Assembly: GCA_947588815.1 (NCBI GenBank)
Contig: CANQAG010000002.1
Span: 1 to 64,000, forward strand
Source of the DNA: an uncultured Bacilli bacterium
GTDB taxonomy: Bacteria; Bacillota_I; Bacilli_A; RFN20; CAG-449
Length of the DNA: 64,000 bases
Direction of reading: 5' to 3'
Shown piece after piece: positions 1 through 9,371 of the stretch (positions are counted from its first letter, which is position 1; each line of letters begins with the position of its first letter). The notes under the pieces are model-generated. The model was given only the letters and a program-made list of their open reading frames with translations. It had not been told where the DNA came from and searched no databases. A program made the position numbers and the translations under genes.

Positions 1-1
1 C

Positions 2-928
2 ATGTCAAATATTGCACTCAGTGTTGTTGTCGCCATCCATGGTGTGGCTGAATATTTAAAAAAATGTCTTTCTTCGCTCGCCGAGCAAGATTTTTCTTAT
101 GCTTACGAAGTTATCTGCGTTAATGATAACCCGATTGATGATTCTCCTAATATCATCGATGAATTTGTGAAACAATATCCGACTATTTTTAAAAGAATCG
201 ATGTTATAAATAAAGACCTTTCTTTAACAAGAAACGATGGAATCAAAGTCGCTTTAGGAGAATTCATTTGTTTTGTTGATGGCGATGATTTTGTTTACCC
301 TTATTATTTAAAAGTTTTATATAGTTTAGTTAAAGACACAAATCTCAATATCGGTGTTGCCAATTATCAAGTATTGATGAATGGTCGAAAAAAGACTTTG
401 CTTTCCAATCGCCTTGCGTTAAGCGGAATGAAAAATCAGAATAAAGCTATCAAAGCTCTTTTAGGTGATATTAGATGTCGCGCTTACGCTTGGAATAAAA
501 TTTATCGTCGCGATTTTTTATTATCACATAATCTGCTTTTTAAACCTTCTAAAATTTATATTGAAGATACTATTTTCAATCTTGAAGGATTTCTTCATTG
601 TGAAAACATTATGTTTACTAAAGCAAAAGTTTATGTTTACGTATACCGAAATAACTCTTTGATGAATGAAGATTCTTCTTTAAAGGTGGTCAATAAGATT
701 CTTCATACCGCTTTCAAAATTCGTCAAATTGCCATTGAAAATCACATTTCTCGAAAAAAATTGAGATTTTACTTTTTTTCAAAACACATTTTATTTTTTG
801 CAATGTTTTACCTTCAAAAAGTCGCTTCTCCAAAATCAAAGTACAAAGATTACGTCAAAACTTTAAAGGCCATTTATAAGGTTTCAAATAACGAAGATTT
901 ATCAAAAATAAATTTATCGATTGATTAA
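2..928 (+). CDS. Family 2 glycosyltransferase (GT-A fold)
   Basis: N-terminal SVVVAIHGVAEYLKKCLSSLAEQ and FVDGDDFV (DxD-like) typical of GT2; ATG at base 2, so an upstream extension cannot be excluded. Confidence 0.85.
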   Translation: MSNIALSVVVAIHGVAEYLKKCLSSLAEQDFSYAYEVICVNDNPIDDSPNIIDEFVKQYPTIFKRIDVINKDLSLTRNDGIKVALGEFICFVDGDDFVYPYYLKVLYSLVKDTNLNIGVANYQVLMNGRKKTLLSNRLALSGMKNQNKAIKALLGDIRCRAYAWNKIYRRDFLLSHNLLFKPSKIYIEDTIFNLEGFLHCENIMFTKAKVYVYVYRNNSLMNEDSSLKVVNKILHTAFKIRQIAIENHISRKKLRFYFFSKHILFFAMFYLQKVASPKSKYKDYVKTLKAIYKVSNNEDLSKINLSID

Positions 929-992
929 ACTAGCATTGTTATATTCATTTAAGTTTTTTTATTGTATAATGAATACATAGTAGGAGATAAAT

Positions 993-1448
993 ATGAAAGA
1001 ATTTAACTTAATTTGTAAAGAAGTAGAATCGCTAAACGTTCTTGAATATACCGCGATTCTCGAAGAAAAAGCCACTAAGCTCATCCCGGCTTTAAACGCG
1101 ATAAGCGAAGATGAAATTCAAGGAACAGCGTTTTTTGCCGCGTTTATTTTAGGATCCATCGTCGCCGATAACAAAATCGACGAAAGCGAATACCTTTTGA
1201 TGTATCCATTGCTCAGTCTCTTTTTCGGTGAAAACGTCGACTATGAATCTTGTAAATTGATGGCCCGTTATTTTAGAAAAGAAAATAAAGAATTGAAAAA
1301 ATATCTCGATCTTGTAACTGATCTTTTAGGATTGCTTTCCGACGAATTAAAAGAAGATCTCATCGTAGTGTGTCTTCTTATTTGCGCCATTGACGGAAAA
1401 ATTTCGCTTAAAGAAAAGCGTTGGATTAAGCAACTGATTCGCGAATAA
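993..1448 (+). CDS. TerB/DjlA-like helical protein
   Basis: Two acidic motifs, VADNKIDESEY and CAIDGKISLKEK, resembling the TerB-fold ADGxhsxxE signature; RBS taggag upstream. Confidence 0.5.
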   Translation: MKEFNLICKEVESLNVLEYTAILEEKATKLIPALNAISEDEIQGTAFFAAFILGSIVADNKIDESEYLLMYPLLSLFFGENVDYESCKLMARYFRKENKELKKYLDLVTDLLGLLSDELKEDLIVVCLLICAIDGKISLKEKRWIKQLIRE

Positions 1449-1459
1449 AAAGTTAAAGC

Positions 1460-1503
1460 ACAAAAAAAACCGCTAAAAACTAATTGTTTTTACGGTTTTT
1501 TTT
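1460..1503 (+). terminator. Rho-independent terminator
   Basis: aaaaccgctaaaaac-taattg-tttttacggttttttttat hairpin with T tract. Confidence 0.8.
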
Positions 1504-1515
1504 ATTTTAAAATTA

Positions 1516-2022
1516 TTATTTTTTAGCTAGAAGTTTATTGATTACAGGAAGCAAAGCGAATAATCCGGCAATGATAAATAATATACCAGAAATAATCCAT
1601 CCTATTCCAAGACTATAACTTCCGGTTAATTGTGCAAGAGTAACCAAAGTATCGTTAGCGGATTTAAAAGCCGTCAATTCAAAGAATGTAAAGACACCGG
1701 CCACCACCAAAAGAATCGCAGCAATTAAATTTAACAATCCCTTAAATTTACCTAATACCTTAATATCAAAAACCGGAAATATAACTGTCACCACCAAAAT
1801 TAATAAAGCAACCAAAGATAAAACCCATGTAAGTATCCCTGCCCACGGCATTCCATATTTAGCATCTGAGCCACCGAATATTCCAGCAATGCCTGAAATG
1901 TTTTCAGAAGCATCACTGATTTTTAAACTATACGCCACAGATGGAGTAACCATCAATAAAATGAATGCTACTAAAGCGAATAAACAAGAAAGCAAACCTG
2001 AATATTTTAATAAGCTTTTCAT
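1516..2022 (-). CDS. Four-TM membrane protein, unknown function
   Basis: Hydrophobic segments; start moved to MKSLLKYSG because aaaggaggtgcc RBS lies directly upstream of that ATG. Confidence 0.6.
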   Translation of the reverse strand: MKSLLKYSGLLSCLFALVAFILLMVTPSVAYSLKISDASENISGIAGIFGGSDAKYGMPWAGILTWVLSLVALLILVVTVIFPVFDIKVLGKFKGLLNLIAAILLVVAGVFTFFELTAFKSANDTLVTLAQLTGSYSLGIGWIISGILFIIAGLFALLPVINKLLAKK

Positions 2023-2133
2023 AAGGCACCTCCTTTCTAAATTCATACGCAAGAGTCTGTATGATTTCCGCATTTTATTATGCAGTATTTACGACAATAT
2101 CGCAACAAATATTTTAACCAGAAGATCAAAAGA

Positions 2134-3078
2134 TTATTTTAATTCATTCTTAAAAAAAGATTCTAATTTATCAAAGGGAATGCGATCTTTGCGATCGTAA
2201 AGATCAATATGTTCAGCATCTTTAACCACATATAATTCTTTAGGTTCATCGGCCATTTGAAAGACATTTTCACTGAAAAATTTTGAATGAGCACGATCGC
2301 CAACGATAAGAAGAATCGGTCGCGGTGCAATCTCTTTTATATGATCGAGAATATTGAAATTGATCATCGCTAAATCGCTGGTTGTGGTAAATCCTCCAAG
2401 AGCATGTGGATGATGTCCTCTTTTAACCGCATAAAAACGTAACCATTCAGCATCTGGTTCTTTAACTCCCTCTGGAACTTTATCAAACGGCTCTTCAGGA
2501 AACGAAGGAAGATATTCTGTTTCTCCCTTTTCAAAATCTTCCCATCTTTTAAGCGATAATTCTTTTTTACGTTGAATTAATTCTTCAGGACTCATGAGTC
2601 GTACAGCGTCGCTCATCACATACATGCTTGCTGTAGCCACCGCTTTAATTCGCATATCACTTTGAGCGGCAGATAAAGCAAAACCACCGGAACCACAGAT
2701 CCCGATCACACCGATTTTATTTCGATCGACAAGCGGCTCTTTAACTCCAAGATAATCGACTGCTGCCGAAAAATTTTCAACAAAAATCGAAGGATCTGAA
2801 ACATGGCGAGGTTCGCCACCTGATTCCCCCATAAAAGATTGATCAAAAGTCAAAACGACAAAACCACGTTTTGCTAATTCATTAGCGTATACACATGGTC
2901 CTTGTTCTTTAGTACCACCATATGGCGCTCCGACAATTAGTGCTGGATGTTTTTCTTTGTCGTTCAAATCCTTTTTAATATAAACATCCGCGGCAATAGC
3001 CAATCCAAAGCGATTAAAATAGCGAACATGTTTACGACTGACTTCTTCACTCAATTTTGCAATATAACCAAATGGCAT
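2134..3078 (-). CDS. Alpha/beta hydrolase (dienelactone hydrolase/acetyl-xylan esterase-like)
   Basis: GICGSGG nucleophile elbow, PALIVGAPYGG, AEHIDLYD catalytic His region. Confidence 0.75.
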   Translation of the reverse strand: MPFGYIAKLSEEVSRKHVRYFNRFGLAIAADVYIKKDLNDKEKHPALIVGAPYGGTKEQGPCVYANELAKRGFVVLTFDQSFMGESGGEPRHVSDPSIFVENFSAAVDYLGVKEPLVDRNKIGVIGICGSGGFALSAAQSDMRIKAVATASMYVMSDAVRLMSPEELIQRKKELSLKRWEDFEKGETEYLPSFPEEPFDKVPEGVKEPDAEWLRFYAVKRGHHPHALGGFTTTSDLAMINFNILDHIKEIAPRPILLIVGDRAHSKFFSENVFQMADEPKELYVVKDAEHIDLYDRKDRIPFDKLESFFKNELK

Positions 3079-3108
3079 AAAATTCCTCCTTTATTTTCTA
3101 ATTAAATT

Positions 3109-3462
3109 TTAATTTAAACTCAGCGTTACTTCAACCTTGCCATGGCCGGCCCCTAAAAGTTTTTTTAATTCACTTATCGAATATCCTTCAATTCTTCCTA
3201 ATTTAGTAAAATTCCATGAATTGGTACCATAATACAAACAAATATTGTGTCCTTGATAAAGGATGACATCGCCTGGTGTAACTGCTATAATATGATCATT
3301 TGTAGGTAGTGTAAAACCAAGATCGCCGACTTTTTCAAATTGTCCATAATCATCGGCAATAAATGTGATATCTCCTTGCTTTAATATCTCAATAATCGCT
3401 GATACTGAGCTATTGTTGTCTAAAGCAACTTTTAATTTATGATTATAAATTGTAACATACAT
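3109..3462 (-). CDS. Cyclophilin-like fold protein
   Basis: 117 aa; VTPGDVILYQGHNICLYYGTNSWNFTKLGRIEG pattern of the bacterial cyclophilin-like family. Confidence 0.6.
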   Translation of the reverse strand: MYVTIYNHKLKVALDNNSSVSAIIEILKQGDITFIADDYGQFEKVGDLGFTLPTNDHIIAVTPGDVILYQGHNICLYYGTNSWNFTKLGRIEGYSISELKKLLGAGHGKVEVTLSLN

Positions 3463-3497
3463 CGATCGAAAATCCTCCTTGCTTTAATTATTATAAC

Positions 3498-4451
3498 TTA
3501 ATTCAAATCTTCTTTTAATTCTTTGTTGTTTTCCTCTACCGGAGAAGGATTTACATGAACCATCACGTGCTTCACCTTAGGAAATTTTTGTTCGATCGCG
3601 TTTTCCACTACACTAGCAATTTCGTGACTTTCAACAAGCGTAATCATCCGATTGACGCAGATTTCAATATCGACATAGATTCGATTGCCGAAAATTCGCG
3701 TATGAATCATATCGACTTTTAGCACTCCGTCTTGTTCTAAAGCACAATTCTTAATTTCTTGCTCTTGTTGTTCGTCACACGAACGATCGACCATTTTATC
3801 AATCGCATCCTTAAAGATATCAAATGACGCTTTAAAAATGAAAACTACGATAAGAAGACTAGCGATAGCGTCAAATAACGGAAATCCCATTCGCGCAGCA
3901 ATAACCCCTAACAACGAAGCCACAGACGATAAAGCGTCACTTCGATGGTGCCATGCATCGGCCATTAAGGCACCTGAATCGACCTTTTTAGCGTAATATC
4001 TTGTATACCAATACATTCCTTCTTTGACGGCAATCGAAACGATAGCGGCCACTAAAGCTATCATTTGCGGTACGACTACATTACTATCGTTTGCCATAAT
4101 TTGAAGCACAGCTTGATAACCGATGAAGATACCGCTGAAGATCAGAATTACCGCTAAAATAATGGCTGCGACACATTCGTATCGTTCGTGACCATAAGGA
4201 TGATCCTTATCGGAATCCTTCGCGGATATCTTCACTCCGATGATGACGATGATACTGCTAAAGACATCTGAAAGAGAATGAACGGCATCGCTTATCAAAG
4301 CCTGCGATTTTCCGAAAATACCGGCGATCATCTTAAAAAAAGAAAGGGCTGCATTGACGATAATACTTAAAAGCGAAACCTTAAAAACCACCTTAGTCAA
4401 AATCTTATTAGATTTTGTCTTACGCTTACGATTCATCTCATATTTCGTCAT
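3498..4451 (-). CDS. Cation diffusion facilitator (CDF) metal exporter
   Basis: SDAVHSLSDVFSS, HPYGHERYE, DAWHHRSDALSS CDF metal-site motifs and cytosolic C-terminal domain. Confidence 0.9.
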   Translation of the reverse strand: MTKYEMNRKRKTKSNKILTKVVFKVSLLSIIVNAALSFFKMIAGIFGKSQALISDAVHSLSDVFSSIIVIIGVKISAKDSDKDHPYGHERYECVAAIILAVILIFSGIFIGYQAVLQIMANDSNVVVPQMIALVAAIVSIAVKEGMYWYTRYYAKKVDSGALMADAWHHRSDALSSVASLLGVIAARMGFPLFDAIASLLIVVFIFKASFDIFKDAIDKMVDRSCDEQQEQEIKNCALEQDGVLKVDMIHTRIFGNRIYVDIEICVNRMITLVESHEIASVVENAIEQKFPKVKHVMVHVNPSPVEENNKELKEDLN

Positions 4452-4503
4452 CTTGTCACCTCACATCTAAATAATCTTATGCATTAAAAGAATAAATGAT
4501 ATA

Positions 4504-4540
4504 AAAATACCCACACGGCAATGTTTCACTGTCCTGTGGG
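4504..4540 (-). terminator. Intrinsic terminator of riboswitch expression platform
   Basis: Minus strand CCCACAggaCAGTGaaaCATTGccgTGTGGGtattttt hairpin plus T-rich tail; overlaps riboswitch 3' strand. Confidence 0.75.
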
Positions 4541-4604
4541 TCAATATACTCCACTGTTACAAGTAACCCGACTCCAAGCACTAAAACTCGGCCTGATCAG
4601 TTTC
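4526..4604 (-). promoter_or_regulatory. NiCo (czcD-type) riboswitch aptamer candidate
   Basis: Minus strand ACTGATCAGGC...AGTCGGGTTACTTGTAACAG...CCCACAGGACAGT closely matches the NiCo pattern ACUGAGCAGGC...AGCCGGGCUGC...AACAG...GGGACAGU and sits directly upstream of the CDF gene. Confidence 0.8.
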
Positions 4605-4664
4605 TATTCAATCTTACCAAACTTAAATTACTACAAAATACAAATAATGTCAACTTTCACTTTA

Positions 4665-6146
4665 CTAGCGTGGTTTCCACGTTCGATAGTTGAATAAAGC
4701 AAGAACCGGAAATAATTCAAGACGTCCGGTAATCATCGTCAGAGATAATACAAACTTTGAGAAGTTAGAAAAATCTGCAAAATTACCGGCAGGCCCAATC
4801 ACATTACCAAGACCCGGTCCAATATTGCTAATACAACTCAAAGAAGCGGTAAAATTAGTGGTCAAATCCATTCCATCAAAGGAAACTAGAAAAGTGCTTA
4901 AAAATAAGATAATCATAAATAAAACGATAAAGCTTTCCGCGCCTTCAACCACTTCTTCTTCGATAACCGTACCGCTTTCCTTCAACAGTTCGACTTTACG
5001 CGGGGAAACCATCTGCTTAATTTTACGGATAGCCGATTTAAACAGAATACTAATTCGCGACAATTTGATGCCACCACCGGTTGAACCGGCACAAGGTCCA
5101 GTGAGCATCAAGAAGATAATCACCATATAACAAATCGTCGGCCACGGAAATTGAACGGTATAATCGGTCGTCGCATATCCGGTTGTGGAAATCAAAGAAG
5201 TGACTTGGAAAAAAGCATGACGAAAACATTCTTCAAAGGTTGCATACACATTATTTAACGTTAAGGAAATGGTGATAATTGAAACACTGATAATAATAAT
5301 TGAAAGATAAAGTCGAAGTTCTTGGTTTTTAAAGACACTTTTGAATTTACCGATAAGAAGCAAATAAAATAAAGTGAAGTTAACTCCAAATAACATCATA
5401 AAAACGGCGATTACGTATTGCGAATACGGAGCATAGGAAGCAATTCCGTCATTTAAAACGCCAAAGCCACCGGTCCCTGCCGTTCCTAAAGATAGGGTAA
5501 TACTTGAAAATAAATCCATCTTAGAATCAGGTCCTAAAAATAAAAACAAGATTTCAATAATCGTCAAAGCCACATAGATCAAATATAAAATTCGCGCGGT
5601 CGCCGAAATCTTCGAAGTCAATTTACCGACTTGCGGTCCTGGCGATTCGGCGCGTAGAATGTGCATATTAGAACCATCTTGATTATCGGGAAATATCGCT
5701 AAAATAAAGACGATGACACCCATTCCACCGATCCAGTGAGAAAAGGAACGCCAAAATAGAACGCTATGAGGCATCGCTTCGACATCTCTTAAAATCGAAG
5801 CTCCGGTCGTCGTAAATCCGGAACACATTTCAAAAAAAGCATCGAAAAAATTCGGAATCGCTCCACTTATGATAAGTGGTAAACTTCCAAACAACGACAT
5901 CAATAGCCATGATAAAGTGACGATTATAAACGATTCACGCGGTAAGATTTTATGACTGCTGGCTTTTTTGATGTTCATTAAAATTCCGAGTAAAAATTCT
6001 CCAATAGCCGTAATCCCAAAAGCGAGAATGGTAGTCGATAGTGGTTCTTTATATATCAAAGCCACCACGAGCGGAAATAGCATAAATATCGCTTCAACTT
6101 TGAGTATTTTACCGATGGTATTAAAAATGTTTTTATAATTGTTCAT
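4665..6146 (-). CDS. trkH: TrkH family potassium uptake channel subunit
   Basis: FTTTGASI, GTAGTGGFG, STTGYATTDY, GPCAGSTGGGIK selectivity-filter P-loops. Confidence 0.93.
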   Translation of the reverse strand: MNNYKNIFNTIGKILKVEAIFMLFPLVVALIYKEPLSTTILAFGITAIGEFLLGILMNIKKASSHKILPRESFIIVTLSWLLMSLFGSLPLIISGAIPNFFDAFFEMCSGFTTTGASILRDVEAMPHSVLFWRSFSHWIGGMGVIVFILAIFPDNQDGSNMHILRAESPGPQVGKLTSKISATARILYLIYVALTIIEILFLFLGPDSKMDLFSSITLSLGTAGTGGFGVLNDGIASYAPYSQYVIAVFMMLFGVNFTLFYLLLIGKFKSVFKNQELRLYLSIIIISVSIITISLTLNNVYATFEECFRHAFFQVTSLISTTGYATTDYTVQFPWPTICYMVIIFLMLTGPCAGSTGGGIKLSRISILFKSAIRKIKQMVSPRKVELLKESGTVIEEEVVEGAESFIVLFMIILFLSTFLVSFDGMDLTTNFTASLSCISNIGPGLGNVIGPAGNFADFSNFSKFVLSLTMITGRLELFPVLALFNYRTWKPR

Positions 6147-6149
6147 ATT

Positions 6150-7502
6150 CTATTTTACGATTTCTGCCAAATCTTCCAATAATGTATCGGTGGTGATGAT
6201 GATGACGCTATCATCAAGTTCAATTGTGGTATTTCCATTAGGAATAATAACTTCTTTTCCGCGGATAATGCCGGCGATAAGAACATCGGATCTCAATTTA
6301 AGATTCTTTAGTGGAACACCGACGATTTTTCCCTTTTTCTTAACGTTAAACTCCAAAGCTTCCACTTTTTGATCGACTAATTTATATAGTGTTTTGACAT
6401 TACTACCACGCGTATTGCACTTAGCCCGAATGTACGATAACACTTGGTTGGCGATGATTTTTTGCGGTGAAAAAACACTCGCCATCCCAATCGTTTCCAT
6501 CATGCTATTAAGATTGGAATTGTTAACTTTGGTAATGATTTTTTTAGCGCCTTTTTTAGTGGCAAACATCGAAGTGATGATGTTTTCTTCATCGACACCG
6601 GTAAGCGCCAAAAACGCATCGACATTTTCAATTCCTTCGGATTCCAAAACATTTTGGTCGGTTCCGTCGCCTTCAAGAATTTCGACATTGGAAAATTGTT
6701 CGCTTAAATCACGACATCGATCATGATCTTTTTCAATTAACTTAATGTCGTAATGACTTTTACTCACCAATTGTAAGAAATAATACGAAATCTTGCCTCC
6801 TCCAATCATAAAAATCGAGTGCAATTTTTCTTTTTTATTGATTTTTTGAAAGAATTTATTCAAATCTTGTCGCGAAGCAGCGATGTAGATTTTATCATTG
6901 CTTTGAATTTCAAAATTTCCAACCGGAATGTAAACTTCTTCGCCACGAGTGACAGCACACACCAACACTTGGGTTTTTAACTTGCTTTGCAATTCACTTA
7001 AAACCAATCCGTCAAGAATACTGTTCTTTTCAACTCGCAATTCAACTAGTTCCATTTTACCTTCGGCAAAAATTTCGACATTTAAAGCACTGGGAAGCGC
7101 TAAATTACGGAAAATCGCTTTTGCCGATTCAAACTCGGGGTTAATCGACATCGATAAGCCAAGATCATCTTTCAAATATTGAAGTTGTTTCAAATATTGA
7201 GGATTACGAACTCTGGCGATAGTATCTGAAGCCCCTAACTTATGAGCCAACAAGCATGATAAAAGATTGATTTCGTCACTTGAAGTCACCGCAATAACTA
7301 AATCAGCATTTTGTATTCCCGCCTCTTTTTGAATTTCTAAACTAGCACCATTGCCGACAATTCCTTTTACATCAAAAGAATCAATCAACTTATTTACCAC
7401 TTTCGGATTACTGTCGATGATTGTGATATTGTGACCTTCTTGAGAGACACTTTGGACGATTTCTTGTCCGATTTTACCATTTCCGATAACAAATATCTGC
7501 AT
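6150..7502 (-). CDS. trkA: TrkA potassium uptake regulatory protein (two RCK N + two RCK C domains)
   Basis: Two Rossmann motifs (IGNGKIGQEIV, IGGGKISYYFL); 450 aa. Confidence 0.93.
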   Translation of the reverse strand: MQIFVIGNGKIGQEIVQSVSQEGHNITIIDSNPKVVNKLIDSFDVKGIVGNGASLEIQKEAGIQNADLVIAVTSSDEINLLSCLLAHKLGASDTIARVRNPQYLKQLQYLKDDLGLSMSINPEFESAKAIFRNLALPSALNVEIFAEGKMELVELRVEKNSILDGLVLSELQSKLKTQVLVCAVTRGEEVYIPVGNFEIQSNDKIYIAASRQDLNKFFQKINKKEKLHSIFMIGGGKISYYFLQLVSKSHYDIKLIEKDHDRCRDLSEQFSNVEILEGDGTDQNVLESEGIENVDAFLALTGVDEENIITSMFATKKGAKKIITKVNNSNLNSMMETIGMASVFSPQKIIANQVLSYIRAKCNTRGSNVKTLYKLVDQKVEALEFNVKKKGKIVGVPLKNLKLRSDVLIAGIIRGKEVIIPNGNTTIELDDSVIIITTDTLLEDLAEIVK

Positions 7503-7681
7503 GCTGTCCTCCTAGTTATCGCAATAAAAGTATATTAATCTATAAAATTTTGTACAAGCCTTTTCAAACGATTAATGCATAAAGTTTATACCTTATTTAT
7601 AATAATACTTTAATTTGATAGATTTATCTAAATTTAAGTTCTTTTTATTTTATAAATAAAAATCAATCGGTTTAAAACTTT

Positions 7682-7715
7682 AAAAAAGGGAATGATTTAT
7701 ACTCAATCCCTTTTA
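7682..7715 (-). terminator. Rho-independent terminator
   Basis: aaaagggattgagtataaatcattcccttttttta on minus strand. Confidence 0.7.
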
Positions 7716-7768
7716 GTTATTAAAAATTTATTTTCACATTTAATTTTTGAAAAATATAAATAAACCGA

Positions 7769-9157
7769 TTAATTAATGGAGGGAATTTGAACTGCCGCAG
7801 TGTTAACTTCAAGCTCATATTGTATTCCTTCGCCATCATCGATTCCATTAGCAGTAAGATGCACTAAAGATTTATCGGCAAAATTAATTACGATATTAAA
7901 CGGAACATAGAAATCTACGTCGAGCATCATCTCTACTGTTCCGCTACAGCTATCGCCATTGAAAGTAAAGGCTTGATAATTTTCCGCTAAATTGAGCCTT
8001 TCAATCACATCGCACAAGCTTTGTAAAAATTCAAATTTTTCTTCAAAAGCTTGTTGTTCCAATTCACTTTTCACATAGCTTTCTTCTGAACTATGTCTTA
8101 AATATTGATAAAAATGTTCACCATCTTGATCCAAAATTATTTCTTGATAATCTTCATTAGAATTATCCAAATCAGACATTCCTCCTTCAGATTTAGCAAA
8201 AATTCGCGTTTCATTTTCTTGTTTGACATCTAAAGTACTACCCAATATCGTTGCATGCAAGCAAAAATTATTAGCACTAAACGATGTGAAAATTTTCTGC
8301 CATTCAGCTTCAGTGATTTTATTAGAAGTATCACTACCGCTATTTTCATTAAAATCAGTCGGAATGGTCACCGTGGTGGTTCCAAAATCACTATATTCCA
8401 TAGTACCACTGCTACCATCAGATGAAGCTTGCGGAGTAGTAACAGAGACATAGGTGAGATTTTTATCGGCAAACTTGACAACTAAATCGACCGTGGTACT
8501 GATATTCGGCATCGGCGCGTATGAAATGGTCGCCACATATGCACCTTGCGCATCATCAAAATCAAAATTTTCATACATACCTTTTAACTCATAACTTTCA
8601 AACATTTGATTAATTTGAAGCACCGGACCGGCAAATGAATTTATACGAGCAGTAAAGGAAGTTTCATCTACTGAAGTTCTTGTATATTTATCTTCAGTAC
8701 TAGCTCTAGCATAAATGTAGTAATTGTTTCCATCTTTATATAAGATGTTTTCCGCATAAGACTGATCATTTTGAGTGTCATTGGTGATAGCATGTACTTT
8801 GGTCGCAGATTCTACTTTAAGAGACATAGTGCTTGTTCCAACAACTCTTGTACAAGTCGCATTTGTAGTAGTAAATCCGTCAAATATTTCTTGCCATTCA
8901 GTATCACTCACTGTTGCATCGCTTGTATCTTCTTGGCTTGATTCCTCGTTTTGAGAGTTCGAGGATGTGGCTTCTCCTTGAGACGATTCCTCACTTTGAG
9001 TGCTCGATGAAGCTTCCGATGAAGCGACTTCCGATTGAGACGACTCAGAAATCGATCCTTTATCTTGACTATCCGTCGAGTTCAAGTTTGAACCATCATT
9101 GCATGACGTTAAGCAGCCTATTAACATCATCGCTATTAAAAGTTTTGCTTTTTTCAT
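7769..9157 (-). CDS. Secreted lipoprotein with tandem-duplicated domain
   Basis: MKKAKLLIAMMLIGCLTSC lipobox, Ser/Glu-rich linker, two copies of a ~150-aa EWQ.IF..F domain; ATG chosen after RBS aaggagg. Confidence 0.7.
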   Translation of the reverse strand: MKKAKLLIAMMLIGCLTSCNDGSNLNSTDSQDKGSISESSQSEVASSEASSSTQSEESSQGEATSSNSQNEESSQEDTSDATVSDTEWQEIFDGFTTTNATCTRVVGTSTMSLKVESATKVHAITNDTQNDQSYAENILYKDGNNYYIYARASTEDKYTRTSVDETSFTARINSFAGPVLQINQMFESYELKGMYENFDFDDAQGAYVATISYAPMPNISTTVDLVVKFADKNLTYVSVTTPQASSDGSSGTMEYSDFGTTTVTIPTDFNENSGSDTSNKITEAEWQKIFTSFSANNFCLHATILGSTLDVKQENETRIFAKSEGGMSDLDNSNEDYQEIILDQDGEHFYQYLRHSSEESYVKSELEQQAFEEKFEFLQSLCDVIERLNLAENYQAFTFNGDSCSGTVEMMLDVDFYVPFNIVINFADKSLVHLTANGIDDGEGIQYELEVNTAAVQIPSIN

Positions 9158-9308
9158 GTTTTCCTCCTTAAATATGCTCACTTAATATGAAAATAAGCTT
9201 AATGTTAATTTTATTCTTCGAAGCGTTAAAAAAGCGTTTATTTTTTAACATTAAATAAATTTATAAAATACTTTTATTTTTCCTTTCTTGACGATATTAA
9301 AGAAATAT

Positions 9309-9341
9309 AAAAACTCACCCAATTTAAGTGAGTGAGTTAAT
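9309..9341 (-). terminator. Rho-independent terminator
   Basis: ttaactcactcac-ttaaatt-gggtgagtttttat on minus strand. Confidence 0.6.
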
Positions 9342-9371
9342 ATTTACTCTAAGCGATTATTTTAGTCCTTT

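Noticed and set aside
993-1448. TerB-like protein as part of a tellurite/phage-resistance ter cluster
   Set aside because: No TerC/TerD/TerE-type genes in the window; single gene only
1889-2200. 103-aa plus-strand ORF
   Set aside because: Overlaps two minus-strand genes and their RBS; no protein-like signature
4690-7182. Plus-strand ORFs 4690-5130, 6139-6372, 6394-6726, 6949-7182
   Set aside because: Antisense to trkH/trkA with no independent coding evidence
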